A DNA stretch of 64,000 bases from Stenocarpella maydis (GCA_002270565.1 NQMI01000051.1:124001-188000); one strand, 5' to 3'; positions 46,286 through 58,621 are shown, numbered from the stretch's first letter. Notes: generated by a model not told the origin, from the letters alone. A program made the numbers and translations.

Positions 46286-46951
46286 ATGATGTCCTCAAGA
46301 AGCATCAACCAGCTCCCGACGCATGGCGCGCCGTCCAGGGACGACTTTGCCAAACTGGACGAAAGACAAAGGGACCAAATAAACGACGTCGTATGTTGTC
46401 TTACACCCCCCCCCCGAGACATCTGTCTGGAACCGCAAGATCCAGCTCGCGCTACGCTGGCGCCGCGCTCCTGCTGACTCGCATCGTGCTATGCGCCAAT
46501 CCAGTTCTCTGTATTTGACGTAAACAAGGACGGCCGCCTCGATTACCACGAGCTGCGCTTCTGCTTGCGCGCGCTGGGGTTCGAGCTCCCCAAGTCGGAG
46601 ACATACCCGTACCTGGTCAAGTACGGCGTGCAGCCGGTGGAGTGGGACCCGAAGCGCGACTGCACGCCCGTGTGGCGCGAGTTCACCCTCCCCATCTGGC
46701 AGGGCATCGCGGGGACGCTCATGTACAACCGGGATCCGGTGGAGGAGTGCCACCGGGCCTTCAAGCTCTTCGACGTCGACGGCAAGGGCATCATCACGCT
46801 CGACGACCTGCGCCGCACGATGCGGGAGATTGGGCAGAGCATGGAGGAGCAGGAGCTGCAGTCGATGATTAAGGAGTTCGACTCGGAGGGCAAGGGCGGC
46901 GTCAACGTCGACGAGTTCACAAAGATTATGATGACCAGGAAGCAGAAGTAG
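46286..46951 (+). CDS. cdc31: Centrin (Cdc31-like EF-hand protein)
   Basis: Calcium-binding protein of the spindle pole body, also found in nuclear-pore/TREX-2 and Kar1/Sfi1 complexes. Exons 46286-46390 and 46505-46951 give 183 aa; a second in-frame ATG follows immediately. EF-hand loops: DVNKDGRLDYHE (site 1), DVDGKGIITLDD (site 3) and DSEGKGGVNVDE (site 4). The second EF-hand is degenerate and replaced by a longer linker (YPYLVKYGVQPVEWDPKRDC). The helix between sites 1 and 3 keeps the centrin text RDPVEECHRAFKLFD and LRRTMREIGQ. Call as centrin is good; which of its roles applies is family knowledge. Confidence 0.88.
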
Positions 46952-47276
46952 GCCGGTGCTTTCATGGCGAGTAATCTGATGGAATGGAAGAAGCAGGCGG
47001 CCGCCATGTAGGGCCCGGGGCGGGATACCAAGGGCGGCTGTGACAAAGTTGCCGTGAGGCACGAGGAGGGGGACCGATGGAATGTGTATAACAACGGCAC
47101 AGGCGTTGTTGCTATGTGATATGATACCAGGAGAGACTTATTATTATGAGGGGCCATCTATAGCTTCAACGAAGCAAAGGACTACCGACACCAAGGGCCA
47201 GGGCTGTTATAGATAGGCATGTTTAATGGCTGTCAAACAGTTTTTGTCTATATGTTGGTCTATCATGATTGCGTGT
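46952..47276. other. Convergent 3' regions (centrin and DUF1295 gene)
   Basis: 325 bp, no gene seen. Confidence 0.6.
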
Positions 47277-48423
47277 TCAGAAGATCTTGGGGAAGAGCTT
47301 TGGTGTGTTCTTCTTCCACTGCTGATAGTCCTTGCGATCGCCGTACCGCTTATCATATTTAGACTCCGACATTGGGATGCCGCTCACCTTGGTCAGCAGG
47401 AAGGTTGTGAACAAGGGGCTGATGTAGGCCAGTGACAAGGCCCCAAGAGTACCGCCAACACCGCGGCTGAACCCAATGGCCGCCTGGATGGGCTGGCTAG
47501 CCAGGACACCCGCGGCAGTAGTTGCGACTCCGGTCCAGAGGGTGGACTCGCCAAAGTAGTTGGGATATTGACTGTAACATGAGGATTAGCATTCCCGCCC
47601 CACAGTAATCAACCCGCCAGAACCCGAAGCCGGCTCAAACATACCTCCGCTGCCAGAGACCCCGCGTCATAAAGTCCTCATGGTGCTTCTTCTCGCGCTT
47701 CTCCTTCATCCACTGCGCCTTCTGCCTGTCGGCGGTGGCCTCAAGCGCGATGCCGCCCGCCCACAGCGCGACGCCGAGCACGTCGGTGATCTTCAGGCCA
47801 GGGATGGCCGCGAAGGCGGACGCGGGCACGGCGTTGAGGGCGATGACGGGCAGGCAGATGAGGGAGCACCAGGTCGCCTGGGCCATCCAGGCTGCGAAGA
47901 ACTTGGGCTTCGACTTCTTGATCTCGTCGAAGCGGGAGTCGTGGCCCTCGCGGAGGATGCGCTGGAGGAGGTACGTCCCCACTGTATGCTAGTCAGTAGA
48001 GTGCCTGTTCTCGACGGAGGTTCGGGTGGGCCACTGTTCGGAAGGCCGGGCGGAGGGGGGTTCACACGTACGCCGGGCGGCCCACAGCGTCACGAAGCCA
48101 GTGAGGGCGACCTGCCTCCAGTTTAGGCCCGCTGCGGCCGGGTTGGTGAAGGGCGTGAGCAGGCTCGGCAGGGCCTTGCCCGCGTCCGCTGCGGCCCCTC
48201 CGGCGTACTTGGCCCGCAGGGCCGGGAGGTACAGGCTCAGGGCGACGATGCTGATGTTGGTGAGGGCTCCCGAGAAGTCATAGAAGCGCTCCGTCTGGGC
48301 CACTATGGAAGGGACGGCGAAGGCGGCCTGGATCACGAAGGCAGCTGACACGGACGGCACCACTGTCCGCAGGAAGGGAGACGAGAAGTTGGTGAGGTGT
48401 AGGAGCCTCTGCACGAGAGCCAT
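47277..48423 (-). CDS. DUF1295 / steroid 5-alpha-reductase-like membrane protein
   Basis: Exons 48072-48423, 47645-47981 and 47277-47571 (transcript order) give 327 aa. Several hydrophobic segments (VVPSVSAAFVIQAAFAVPSI, ITDVLGVALWAGGIALEATA, TLGALSLAYISPLFTTFLL). The family text is RLGTYLLQRILREGHDSRFD, LEATADRQKAQW and LWQRSQYPNYFGES, and the C-terminus is YDKRYGDRKDYQQWKKNTP. The fold is related to 5-alpha-reductases and isoprenylcysteine methyltransferases; the biochemical activity in fungi is not established. Confidence 0.88.
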
Positions 48424-50502
48424 GGCTGCGATTGTCTGGGGCGGAAGTGTGGGTTGAGAATTGATCGGTGTCTGAACGCGATAGCCTCTGGGGGGAGGCA
48501 GGTGTAAATAGTCCTCTGGAGAACTGTTGTTGTCCAGCTACAGTCTCATACGGCGCGATGAAGCTGTTGAAGCTAGGCCGCGCTGTGACGACATTGACAA
48601 AGGAGCTCGAATCTGTCCGAGTGCCGACTCACCGGGTCAATGCCAGAGGCAGTGCTGCGCCCGAAGAAGGTTGACAGGCGGTGCCCTGCGGGTTTCTTGT
48701 AATCAAGGCCGGCACCGAGTGCGGATTGAAGGGCGTTCTGGTGTCTTTTTTGTTGCTCGATCGTTCTCATAGGAGGCCGATCTGACGCGCGGAAGACTTA
48801 CGGCTGACAATCGAAACCCTGAGTCCTGGTCCCAGCCATCTGGATGTGACAGAGCCCAGAGTTCGGAGCGGGGATAGTTTCGGAGACCCGCTGCCTCTTG
48901 TGTCCCGGGGCGGGATGCGAGCGAACGGGAGGGCTTAGTCTAAATGCCGCCAACGACGTCCCGTGTGAGACGTGAAGTACGCAGGAGGTTAGGCAAATAG
49001 CATTCTTGGGACCTTCCGGATGGCACCACATAATCTCGAAAACAACTCTGGAAATAACCGCCCGCAGACTAGTGCACTTCTATGGGCCCCCGGCCGGCCC
49101 CAGCCTCTTATCTTATGCTCGACTGGCATATTCAGCTTTTGATTGCCAGTTGGATGTTGAGGCTGTCACCAATGAATGCGTGCCCCTTTCACTCATGATT
49201 GCCCGTGTGTTAACCCGTATGGCAAGTTGCTGACGTGGAGACAAGGGCGCGTGCTGGCGGCTGGCTCAAGCACTCGAGGTGAACAGGGGTCGTGAGCGTT
49301 CAGCCGATGTGCACTCATTGGTAGAGTTGATGAATGTGTAGTCTAGTCGGCTATAGCAAGAAGTCTGAAAGGCTGATCCGAGGGGCCATAGACCCGGTAG
49401 CTCTTGGCCACTGGCAAATTTACTAATCAGATAACCGATGGTCAGCCCCAGGAGATCCTTCGGGATCCCCAACTTGGAGGAAGGGCAGTCATTGTTAGAC
49501 TACGCAGTCTTTGTGTTGAAGCGTTTGAGCCACTCTATAGGGCCTCTTGCGGCTTGAGGGACTCGGTGATAACACGGAATCATGGCCCTTGTCGTGTTTT
49601 AGATCGACGTTCACAAGATGCTGTGCCATGCTAGGCGCACGATCTGCTTGCCGAGCCTGAGGCCAGGCCTGTTACCCCAGATTTCGTCGGACGGGAGCGG
49701 TGGGCCGCCCCAGCGTGGCATGTTACTTGTCGGAATGCGTGTGCCGTTACCCCGCAATGTCAAGGCTGAGGCGTGGAATGATGCGACGGGCAGTGCCGGG
49801 AACCCTTGCGACAAGAAAGAGAAGGGAGGAGGAGTTAGAGTCGTACTCCTGAATGAAGCCTGGGGCTTTTGTGGACATGTATGTGTCGGGCAAGACATGC
49901 CTCGCCCGGGCTGTGGTAATGAGAGAAAGGCATCATGCTCAGCTGACGAAGGGCAAGCAAAGGCGAGGCCAGACCGGTGGCCCCCAAGCGGTCGGCCGGT
50001 GCTGATTTGGTGGCTATTTTTGATGCCCGTCCGCGCTGGGTGATATCCCTGGCGAGACGAATCCCGGCAGCCAGCAGGCGCGCAGCTTCGGCCTTGAGTC
50101 TGTTACAGAAAGAGCTGTTGGTCGCATGCCATTAGTCCGTTAGATTGTGGCCATGGGGCTAGTGTGATGTTTGATGGGTTGACGTGTGTGGGACCGAGTG
50201 CCATTGTCCAGCGCGGGTACCTCTTTGGCGCCGTCGGGTCGACGGAGTACCAGCTGATGACCGGTGCATCATGTCTCTTGCCCTCTCCCCTTCCCCTTCC
50301 CCTCCGCCGAGCAGAGAGCTCCTCCTGGCAGCTTCGAGCATGTCGTGCGAGTGACAAGCCGCCCCCCACCCCGCACGAGCGGATACCCAGGTGTTTGTTA
50401 CTGGGCGAGTGTCGCATCGGAAACAGGGCTGGAGCCTCGGGGTAATTAACGGGCACCTCGAAAGCTGGTAGGTCTGTCACATGCGGGCGGCTCCCAAACA
50501 GA

Positions 50503-50576
50503 GCAGGAGGATGTGGTGGAGGAGGAGGAGGACAAGGAAGGAAGAGGAGGGGAGGAGGAGGAGGAGGAGGGAGGAC
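50503..50576 (+). repeat. Imperfect (GGA)n purine tract
   Basis: About 70 bases almost entirely G and A in GGA units; pyrimidine on the other strand. Confidence 0.85.
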
Positions 50577-51195
50577 GGGCGACCGGACCAGCAACCGTTG
50601 TCGCAGTGTCTTGTCGCAGGCGCCGGGCCTTCTGTCCCCCGCGAGAGGGAGAGAGCAGAGTTGCGCTGTAGTAGGTACCGCAGACAGGACGATACGCTCC
50701 CCGCCTCGGGGAACTCGAGGTACTCTGTGGTCGTGCCTGTTTGACTCCAACTACGTCCTTTATTAGTCGAAGCCGCCCACCCTCCTCACGGCCTGGTCGG
50801 ACTGGCCCTTTTCCTTCTCCTCAGAACTTACCCAGTCCGCCTCCGTTTCATCATAGACCACAGTTTGGATTTCTTCTTACCTAGTAGATATCACACCCAA
50901 CCCTCGGCCAACCTTGCTCGGCTCTGGTACCCTCTATTCCGAGCGGTGTTAACACCCGTCCAGACAATCTCCGAGTCTCGGCACTCGACCCTGGGCGAGC
51001 CACGGAAGCGCGTCAGCGGCCCCCCCCCCACCTTGATAGCGTACGACTCGATAACCGCAGGCCAACCCACCGGGTGCGACACAGCGAGCCCGGGACAGTC
51101 CGGTGGCTGCCGTTGCTAGCATCGAAGAGGCCGGGTAGAGAACAGTACCCCTATAGAAAAGAAAAGGGGGAAAAGGAAAAAAAGAGGCCAGGGAA

Positions 51196-51228
51196 TTTTT
51201 TTATTTTTATTTTTATTTTTATTTTTTT
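51196..51228 (+). repeat. (TTTTTA)n low-complexity tract
   Basis: T-rich tract with A every sixth base, preceded by an A/G-rich stretch. Confidence 0.85.
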
Positions 51229-52251
51229 GGTTATCTGGGCTACTAAACTGGATTGAATGTGAGTCGCCGAGATTGTTGAGTGGAGGGAGCTTGGGTCAGC
51301 CCACTAAATACCAGCTCCGGTTGGTTGGGAAAGGGGCGTTCGTTCCCCCCCACGCAGAGCACTTACACCAGCACTTACAACGCTTGCACCATCTTCACTG
51401 CCCTCACTCCAGCTCGACACACAAGCCCCAAGCCCAGGCCAACGGTTTCCGGATCGTCCGTCTGGTGGGCTTTAGTGAGCCAGCCGGTCTCCCAACCCAA
51501 TGCCCGTCCAGCAGACTGAGTCGCCATGGTTCCTGGATTTCCCGACACATCTGGGGCCGTTGATACCAACCCCACAGTCTGGGATGCCTGCAACCTCGTC
51601 TTCTCTCAACGACGTAGCCGACCTCAGCCGTACGTCCACCTCGGCTGGCAATGGCCGCGCCATTCTGCCGTTATGTGACTGGCGGGCGCTACCACGGGCT
51701 TGAGCAAGGCCGTAGTGTTCATGGAATGCATGGTGATGCCATCCGTGACCATGGACCCAGGACTGAGGGGCCGGGCAGGTCTAGTATAACTCACTCCTGC
51801 CCATGCCCTCCTGCCCTCCTGCCCTCTGTCTGCCCGCCTGTCTGTCCGCCTGCACACTCAGCCAGTCTCACGTTGAGAGGACATCTGGACCGACACCTCT
51901 CGCTGCTGCGTTCCCCGAGGCATCGACACAAGCCACCCCACCCCCTTCTCCCTCCCTGGCTGGGGAAGCTACCTCGCAGTACTCACAGTGTGACTGAGCA
52001 CCTGCCTGCTTCGTGAACTTCCTGAGCTCCCTTGCACCTGCCCGACTTCGAGCAAGACTTGACCCAAGACCTCGCCCCGCTTCATCAAACGCCTGCGCTT
52101 CCTTGTCCCGTGCCGTGGTTCTGACAACCCACAGTTCCTTCAGATCGGTCCTCCCGTGCTTTGGTGTGCGCGCGTCTCATAGAAAAGAACCGCAGTCGAC
52201 CTTCAGGTATATCAGAACTTTTCCGTTATTCCAACACACAACCTTCCAGTC

Positions 52252-53259
52252 ATGTCGAACACCATCAAGCAGGCCGCCGAGGCAGCCAGGTCCAAGACCT
52301 CAGAAGTCATGGGCTCGGCCAAGAACGTCCAGAGCGAGGGTGCGGCTGTTGCCAACGACTTCCTCCACACACCCTACATGAGGGCCGCACTGCCCTTCAT
52401 CAACGGCGGGTTGAGTGGAATGGTGGCAACTACAGTCATCCAGCCAGTCGACATGATCAAGGTGCGCATCCAGCTGGCCGGCGAGGGTGTGTCGACGGGC
52501 CCGAAACCGACACCCCTCTCCGTCGCTCGCGACATCATCGCCAAGGGGAAAGTCTCCGATCTGTACACCGGCCTCTCGGCTGGGCTCCTGCGACAAGCCG
52601 TCTACACGACCGCCCGCCTCGGCTTCTTCGATACCTTCATGGGCCAGTTGAAAGCCCGGGCTGAGGCCAAGGGTCAGAAGATCGGCTTCGCGGAACGCGC
52701 CACGGCAGGTCTCGCCGCCGGCGGCATCGCGGCCCTGATTGGCAACCCGGCCGACCTCGCCTTGATCCGGATGCAGAGCGACGGCCTGAAGCCCGTCGAC
52801 AAGCGCAACAACTACAAATCTGTCATTGATGCCCTGTCTCGCATCGCAAAGAGTGAGGGTATCGGCGCCCTGTGGGCCGGAGCAGCACCGACGGTCGTGC
52901 GCGCCATGGCCCTCAACTTCGGTCAGCTCGCATTCTTCAGCGAGGCCAAGGAGCAGCTCAAGACACGGACGGACCTGTCGCCCCGCGCGCAGACACTCAG
53001 TGCCAGTGCCATTGCCGGCTTCTTCGCCTCCTTCTTCTCACTGCCGTTCGACTTCGTCAAGACGCGGCTGCAGAAGCAGAGCAAGGGCCCCGACGGCAAG
53101 CTGCCGTACAAGGGCATGGCGGACTGCTTCATCAAGGTCGCCAAGCAAGAGGGCCCGCTGCGCTTCTACCGCGGCTTTGGAACCTACTATGTGCGCATCG
53201 CGCCGCATGCCATGGTGACGCTCATCGTGGCGGATTACCTCGGTTGGCTTACCAAGTAA
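52252..53259 (+). CDS. Mitochondrial 2-oxoglutarate/malate-type carrier (SLC25)
   Basis: Inner-membrane exchanger of dicarboxylates, most like the oxoglutarate/malate carrier. A single exon encodes 335 aa. All three carrier signatures are present: PVDMIKVRIQ, PADLALIRMQ and PFDFVKTRLQ, each after the first helix of one of three repeats of about 100 residues. GLSAGLLRQAVYTTARLGFF and the Arg/Leu pattern of repeat 2 (NPADLALIRM) are typical of the OMC/DIC branch. The N-terminus has an extra Ala/Ser/Lys-rich segment of about 40 residues before helix 1. Exact substrate within the dicarboxylate branch is inferred. Confidence 0.92.
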   Translation: MSNTIKQAAEAARSKTSEVMGSAKNVQSEGAAVANDFLHTPYMRAALPFINGGLSGMVATTVIQPVDMIKVRIQLAGEGVSTGPKPTPLSVARDIIAKGKVSDLYTGLSAGLLRQAVYTTARLGFFDTFMGQLKARAEAKGQKIGFAERATAGLAAGGIAALIGNPADLALIRMQSDGLKPVDKRNNYKSVIDALSRIAKSEGIGALWAGAAPTVVRAMALNFGQLAFFSEAKEQLKTRTDLSPRAQTLSASAIAGFFASFFSLPFDFVKTRLQKQSKGPDGKLPYKGMADCFIKVAKQEGPLRFYRGFGTYYVRIAPHAMVTLIVADYLGWLTK

Positions 53260-53841
53260 ACGAGTGAGGCGGACTCATGGGTCGGAGTCGGTGACATTTG
53301 TGTGCGGCGTTTGGGCGGATTGCTCTTTTTCCTTCTTTTTGATCGTTTCTTCGGATTGGTCTCGGGTTCACGTACCCGCTCCGCTGTTGGACGTTGTTGC
53401 TGATGACACTGGCCTGAATGCAGGCATGTTTGATTGTATTGTGGCTGGCTTGGTAGTGATTCCCTCGTGACGGATACATTCAGTAGCTGATAACTAAGCA
53501 GAAATCATCGATGCGCTGCACACCGATCAGAGTTTGTGCAAGAGATTTCGTGTGACAGAGTTCAGAAACCACGGAGCCCCGGCGGCGCAAGGCGACGACA
53601 GATCAGTCTAGCCGCCTCTTTGCTTCTGTGAGACCAGGGCGGAGGACCGGAGTTCGTCGGGGTTAAACTTCCAAGCACTGCCAAGGTTTGCACACCTTAT
53701 TAGTCGCCCCGCAACAGCTTTTGACGGCATCCAACCGCATGGCCTGCAGGGATCCCAAATAATAACTGCTGGTATACTAGATGCCTAACTATACATATAG
53801 CTGCGTAGTGGGAAGATGCGGCGTCTGCCATCGTAGACATA
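53260..53841. other. 3' flank of the carrier gene up to the transposon
   Basis: 582 bp of normal base composition; no gene seen. The transition to AT-rich sequence is abrupt at about 53900, so mutation has not leaked to the carrier gene. Confidence 0.6.
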
Positions 53842-53844
53842 TAA

Positions 53845-53880
53845 GGCTCAGAAGGGGAACGTACGCCAGTATAGTGTGTA
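53845..53880 (+). repeat. Left terminal inverted repeat
   Basis: Pairs with 59705-59740. The first 15 bases are identical; the five mismatches over the next 20 are C/T or A/G transitions. Confidence 0.8.
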
Positions 53881-54070
53881 ACTTGCACGAGTGGTTTTAA
53901 GGGTGCCATTACAGCCTTAGCATCAATGCTAGTCCTTAATTAGCAGTATTTTAAGTACATAAGAGGACTTTTTTAAACATACACATCTATACTAAGCCTT
54001 AGCATAATTCCTCATTATAACTAACTATATTTAGTATTAATTTATAAAATTCTACTACTTAAACTAGCTT

Positions 54071-54227
54071 TTTATAATAATTATAGCTAGTTCTTAGCTA
54101 ATAAACTTAGTAAGCAGGTTTATCTTTAAGGAATATTTAAGGTAGAATTATTTTAAATAATTTAATAATAATAATTAAAAGCTATTAAAGCTATTCCTGA
54201 ATAAATACTTAAATTAACTACTAAAGA
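54071..54227 (+). repeat. Inner inverted repeat, left copy
   Basis: About 157 bp, matching the reverse complement of 58622-58780 with many transitions and few indels. Ends sharply after TAAAGA. Similarity may begin 15-20 bases earlier. Confidence 0.75.
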
Positions 54228-55379
54228 ACTATCTAAAGCTATATTATCTAGTAGTAATAAGTATAAGTTTATATAATTTATTTCTTTAGCCTAGCTTATT
54301 TATCTTACTAGCTTATTAGCTGACTAGTAATTCTAGTAATTTAATATCTTACTTAGATTATTGCCCTACTAGTAAATTAAATAATCCCTTCTTATTTAAG
54401 TAAGTAATCTAGATTATATATATTAATACTTATATTTCTTCCTATAGGCCTAGCTAGCTAGCCTATAAGGTTTATTTATATCTTTAAGGAACTAATAATC
54501 CATTTTTAGGTTTTATTCCTATTATATTTATAATATTATTTCTCTCCTTTATTACTTTTTTATCCTATGAAAGCTATATAATAGGTTCTTTCATTATTTC
54601 CCTTATTTATATATAAACTATTAAAGATTTAAGCAACTTTATATATTATGATAAGTTTATTATTTTTTAAGAACACTTTCTATATAATTTAAGTTATAAA
54701 AAATATTTATTTTTTAAGATATAAAATATTTATTATTATTATAAAATGTTTACATATTAAATATTTAAATATATAGATTATAATAAGAATAATATAAAAA
54801 TTAAAAAATATAATTAGTATTAAAAAAGAATTATTTTATTAAAACCTTAATACTTATAAGCCTACTTATACTTACTTTAATACCTTTAAATTAGTAGAAT
54901 TAATTAAAAATAATTAATTAAGTATAGTTGATATTAATTAATACTAATAATAAGCACCACTAAGCGAGCTACCCCATTAAGTAAGCTACTTTTTTACTAG
55001 CTCCTCTACTTTAACTTCTAACCGCATTTGTTAATATCCTACCTTAGAATAAAAATATATAAGAAGATATTATTCTAATAGCTATTTAAGTTATTAAATC
55101 TAACCCAAATCTAACTATTTAACATATAGCAAAGATATATAATATCCCTTACTCTATCCTTGCCTATAAAATGACTAGCTAAACTATATAATATAATACC
55201 TACCTAAATTATAAGAAATTAATAAAAATAAAAATGAGATACTTATTTAATATATACTTAACTAAATTTTATAAGGATATTTACTTATTCTTAAGAATAT
55301 TAAAATCATAATAAATTCTCTAATTTATAATTATAATAATAATATCATTAAGGTTAATTAAATTAAGAAAATTATTTAA

Positions 55380-56500
55380 TTAGATATATATCTTAAAATA
55401 TATATTAATTATATATAAAACTATAAGAGGACTCTATATAGGGTTGCCATTATTAATTAATCTATATAATAATAAACTATATAATGCTATCCTAGTAATT
55501 AAAGATAGATTTATAAAATATGCTATTTATATTACTATAAATATATAACTTATAAGCAGTAATCTTATTAATCTCCTAATATACTATATCTTTATAACCT
55601 ATAGGATATCTAATAGGATTATCTTAAACTAGGAAAGCCTATTTATAAGTTATTTCTAAGTATAGCTTTATATCATTTTAGCTATAAAGTAGTGACTAAA
55701 TACTATTTTCTACCCTTAAATAAATAAGCAAACTAAGAGGTAAAACTAAAATCTAAAGTACTACCTATAGGAATATAGGAGCATTATATAAGTAGATTGA
55801 GCATAGCTCCTTCCTAGTGCATAATTCACATATAATAATATAGTATACTTAGCCATTAAGACTATATCCTTCTTTATACTCTTGTAATATTACCTTAAAC
55901 TATCTATAAATATATTAATACTATTACTAAGTAATATTCTAGGGGCAGATAAGAAGAGTTAAGATCTTAAAGATAAATATATAAGAATTATATAATATTT
56001 ATATAATATAAATATAGAATATATAAGGTAATATAATTACTGCTATATTAATAAGAGATTTAAGAAAGGAGAACTAATTATAATATCTACTAAGTACTTA
56101 TAATAAAAGTATAAAAGTAGTAAACTTGCTATAAAGTACCTGGGCCTATTTAAAATAGTAGAAGTAGTAAGCTAATATGGCCTAGCATACTAGCTAGAGC
56201 TACTCAAGCAGTACTAAGTATATAATATAGTATTAATTATAGTATTAAAGCTATATAAGACCCATAAAGGAGAAGAGCCTAAGCTGCAACTGGAAAATAA
56301 TATATTTGAGAAAGATGAATTTAAGGTAGAGGCTATATTAGAATATTAGGGACTATTAAGCTAGCAATAGTACTTAGTCTAATAGAAGGGGTATAGTAGT
56401 AAAGATAATATATAGGAGCTATATATAAACTTCTATAATGAATTACTAATATGGAAATATAAGGAATATATAATATAAGGGTGGCGGGGCTATAAAAGGG
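55380..56500 (+). pseudogene. Decayed Ty3/Gypsy integrase and chromodomain
   Basis: Reading the plus strand through stops, integrase text can be followed: DRFIKYAIYI near 55504, a relic of the YHPQTDGQTER block (FYP ... NKQTKR) near 55709-55742, FTYNNIVYLA near 55825-55855, and the C-terminal KYLG ... FKIVEVV near 56130. Then chromodomain text YLV ... KGYSSKDN near 56370-56400. Many Gln and Trp codons have become TAG, as RIP does. A purine run (ATAAAAGGGG) then TG at about 56508 looks like a polypurine tract and LTR start. Upstream reverse transcriptase is too decayed to place. Confidence 0.65.
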
Positions 56501-56559
56501 GTGCCTAAAGTATAGGATTTCTTAATTTCTAAAGAAAATTAAGAGGTTATTTTCAAGGT

Positions 56560-57350
56560 CCCCCACCCTACTCCCTGAGCAACCATAGTACGGCTGAAGT
56601 ATATGCATGGCACCTACTACTCCTCATTATCCTCCTTATCCTCCTAGGCATCAGTAATGCGGCTGGCAGCAGCAGCAACCTTATTAGCGGCCCAAGCAAG
56701 CTGCTCAAGCATAGCAATGCTGTGGCGCGCAAGCAATAGGAACTCAGCATTACTGCTGAAGGCAAGTAATAAGGGTGCAGCAGTAGCAATAGTCTTGCCC
56801 TTCTCGGGTGGGAGTAGGCAGATGGCCTCCTGAGCTTGGGTTAGGTCCTCAATCTTAAGGGTATGGGAAAGGGGCGTAATAATATTAAAGGGGACCTATT
56901 GCAACATTAATAAAGCTTGCAAGTAGTGCAAGCTTGGGTACTATATAATAAGGGCGTTAGGAATAAAACTTATGAAAATATAATTACTCTTGCTGCCCTT
57001 ATAGCAGCACTAGTAGCAGCAGCTAGTTTCTAAAGAAATGTTAGTAAAATAAGTATTTACTAGGAATAGCATAGGTATAGTGGGGATGTAATATGGGCGC
57101 AATATACGACTCTAGTTGAAGTAATAAATCTCCTCCTTCTTAAAGAGCTTATTCTCCTTAGTAGCAGTCTATCGGGCTAGAAGCTTAGTCTATAGGGCAT
57201 ATATAGCATAAGCACTACTTACGCATAGGGCATGCAGTACCCTCCCAGGCAGGACCAGCTTTGGCTACCTTCTTCTTCTTCTTCTATATCACCTCATTAG
57301 TATTACTCACATACTATAGGGGAGCGGCATCTGGGGAAAACTAGAAAGGG
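56560..57350 (-). pseudogene. Unidentified decayed reading frame in transposon block
   Basis: On the minus strand a protein-like reading continues with stops converted from Gln: KKKKKVAKAGPAWEGTACP, then Cys-rich text, later IEDLTQAQEAICLLPPEKGK and NAEFLLLARHSIAMLEQLAW. The Cys pattern might be a zinc-binding site. I do not recognise the family. It is less AT-rich than its surroundings, so it suffered fewer mutations or arrived later. Confidence 0.35.
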
Positions 57351-58621
57351 AATTACTTATAGCTAGGCTAGAAGAGGGGGTGCCTAAGGGCGCATATTTC
57401 TTAAGCTTGCTAGGCTAAATACTCCTATTTAGTAATACCGCTAGCTATAATACGCAAGCGCTATATATATATAGAGAAGATAAACTTATAGGCGGGATAG
57501 CTAAGGTATAGGGGGAGGAAGGGGTAGGAATGTTAGATATCTGGAATAACCTCCCATTAGTAATATAATACTTAGGCGCTATAGCACCCCTATACTAGCA
57601 TAGCGTGAGCCTCTAGCAGACTTACCTTATTATTATTATTATGGTAGTAGTTGGTGGTGGTAGTGCTCTAGTACCCCTATTAGAGCGTTATTACTATGCG
57701 CGCGTAGTATGATATTATCAGGCAAGATACTTACTATATAGGTTCAGGTATAGGCGTAGGTATAGATATTATATAGCATTAGCAAGTTATCTTATTACTT
57801 ATTAACTAAGGAATATACTTATGGATTTAAGAGCGCTTAAGGATGAAGAGAAGGGAAGAAGGAAAGGTAAGGGGGCTATAGGAACTAAATAAATATAAGA
57901 AAGTATTATTAGTATAGATAGGATACTATTTATATAATAAGCATTATAATACCTATTTATATAATTATAATAAGATGGGGCATAATAGGAAGCCCTTTAT
58001 TTAGAGTACTATGCTAATGCTTCTTAAACTAACCAGAAGACCTATTATTATATAATCATCATTCGCCCTCCTAACCTATAACAGTAATATAATATCTATT
58101 TAATAGGGCATTAGGAATAATAACATGAGGCTATTAATTTGCAATATGTCCCTAGGAAGGGGCTTATAACAACTTTACTATAAAGCACTATAAGAATGCA
58201 TTTCTTATAAGCTAAGCTCCTAAAATAGAAGCTTAAAAGGGGGGGCAATTTATTAGGATCTAGTATACTACCCTAGGCTAAGGCACCCAAAAGCCCTATA
58301 GGAGCGCTATAAAGAAGCAACTAGTATGCAATAAGCAGCCTAAATAGTGCTAAGGAAGATTATATATTAAAGGTTTCACCTTAAGATTATACTAAACGGG
58401 CCTGCTATAAAGGCGTAAGTTATAAGCAGCTTTAGAGTAGCGAAGTAGTAAGGAGGGATTCTTATATAAGAAGGAGGAAAAAGGAATGAATAGAGGAAGG
58501 AGAAAAAGGGCAAGTTCAGTTATATCTGTCTTCCCAGGAATATAGCACTTACACGCTACTATTTCATTACTCAGCCGCTGCATATACCTATTCACTCTGC
58601 TTGCATTCACAACCCTTACAC

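Larger units (their letters stand above)
48424..52251. other. Large intergenic region, DUF1295 gene to mitochondrial carrier
   Basis: 3.8 kb, the longest gene-free stretch outside the transposon. It holds a purine GGA tract (50503-50576), a (TTTTTA)n tract (51196-51228) and a C/T-rich leader before the carrier gene. Frames at 50103-50750 (minus) are Pro/Arg-rich shadows of the GGA tract. No gene supported. Confidence 0.5.

Noticed and set aside
46295..47062. 255-codon minus-strand frame
   Set aside because: Antisense to the centrin exons; no domain.
50103..50750. 215-codon minus-strand Pro-rich frame
   Set aside because: Created by the purine GGA tract; low complexity only.
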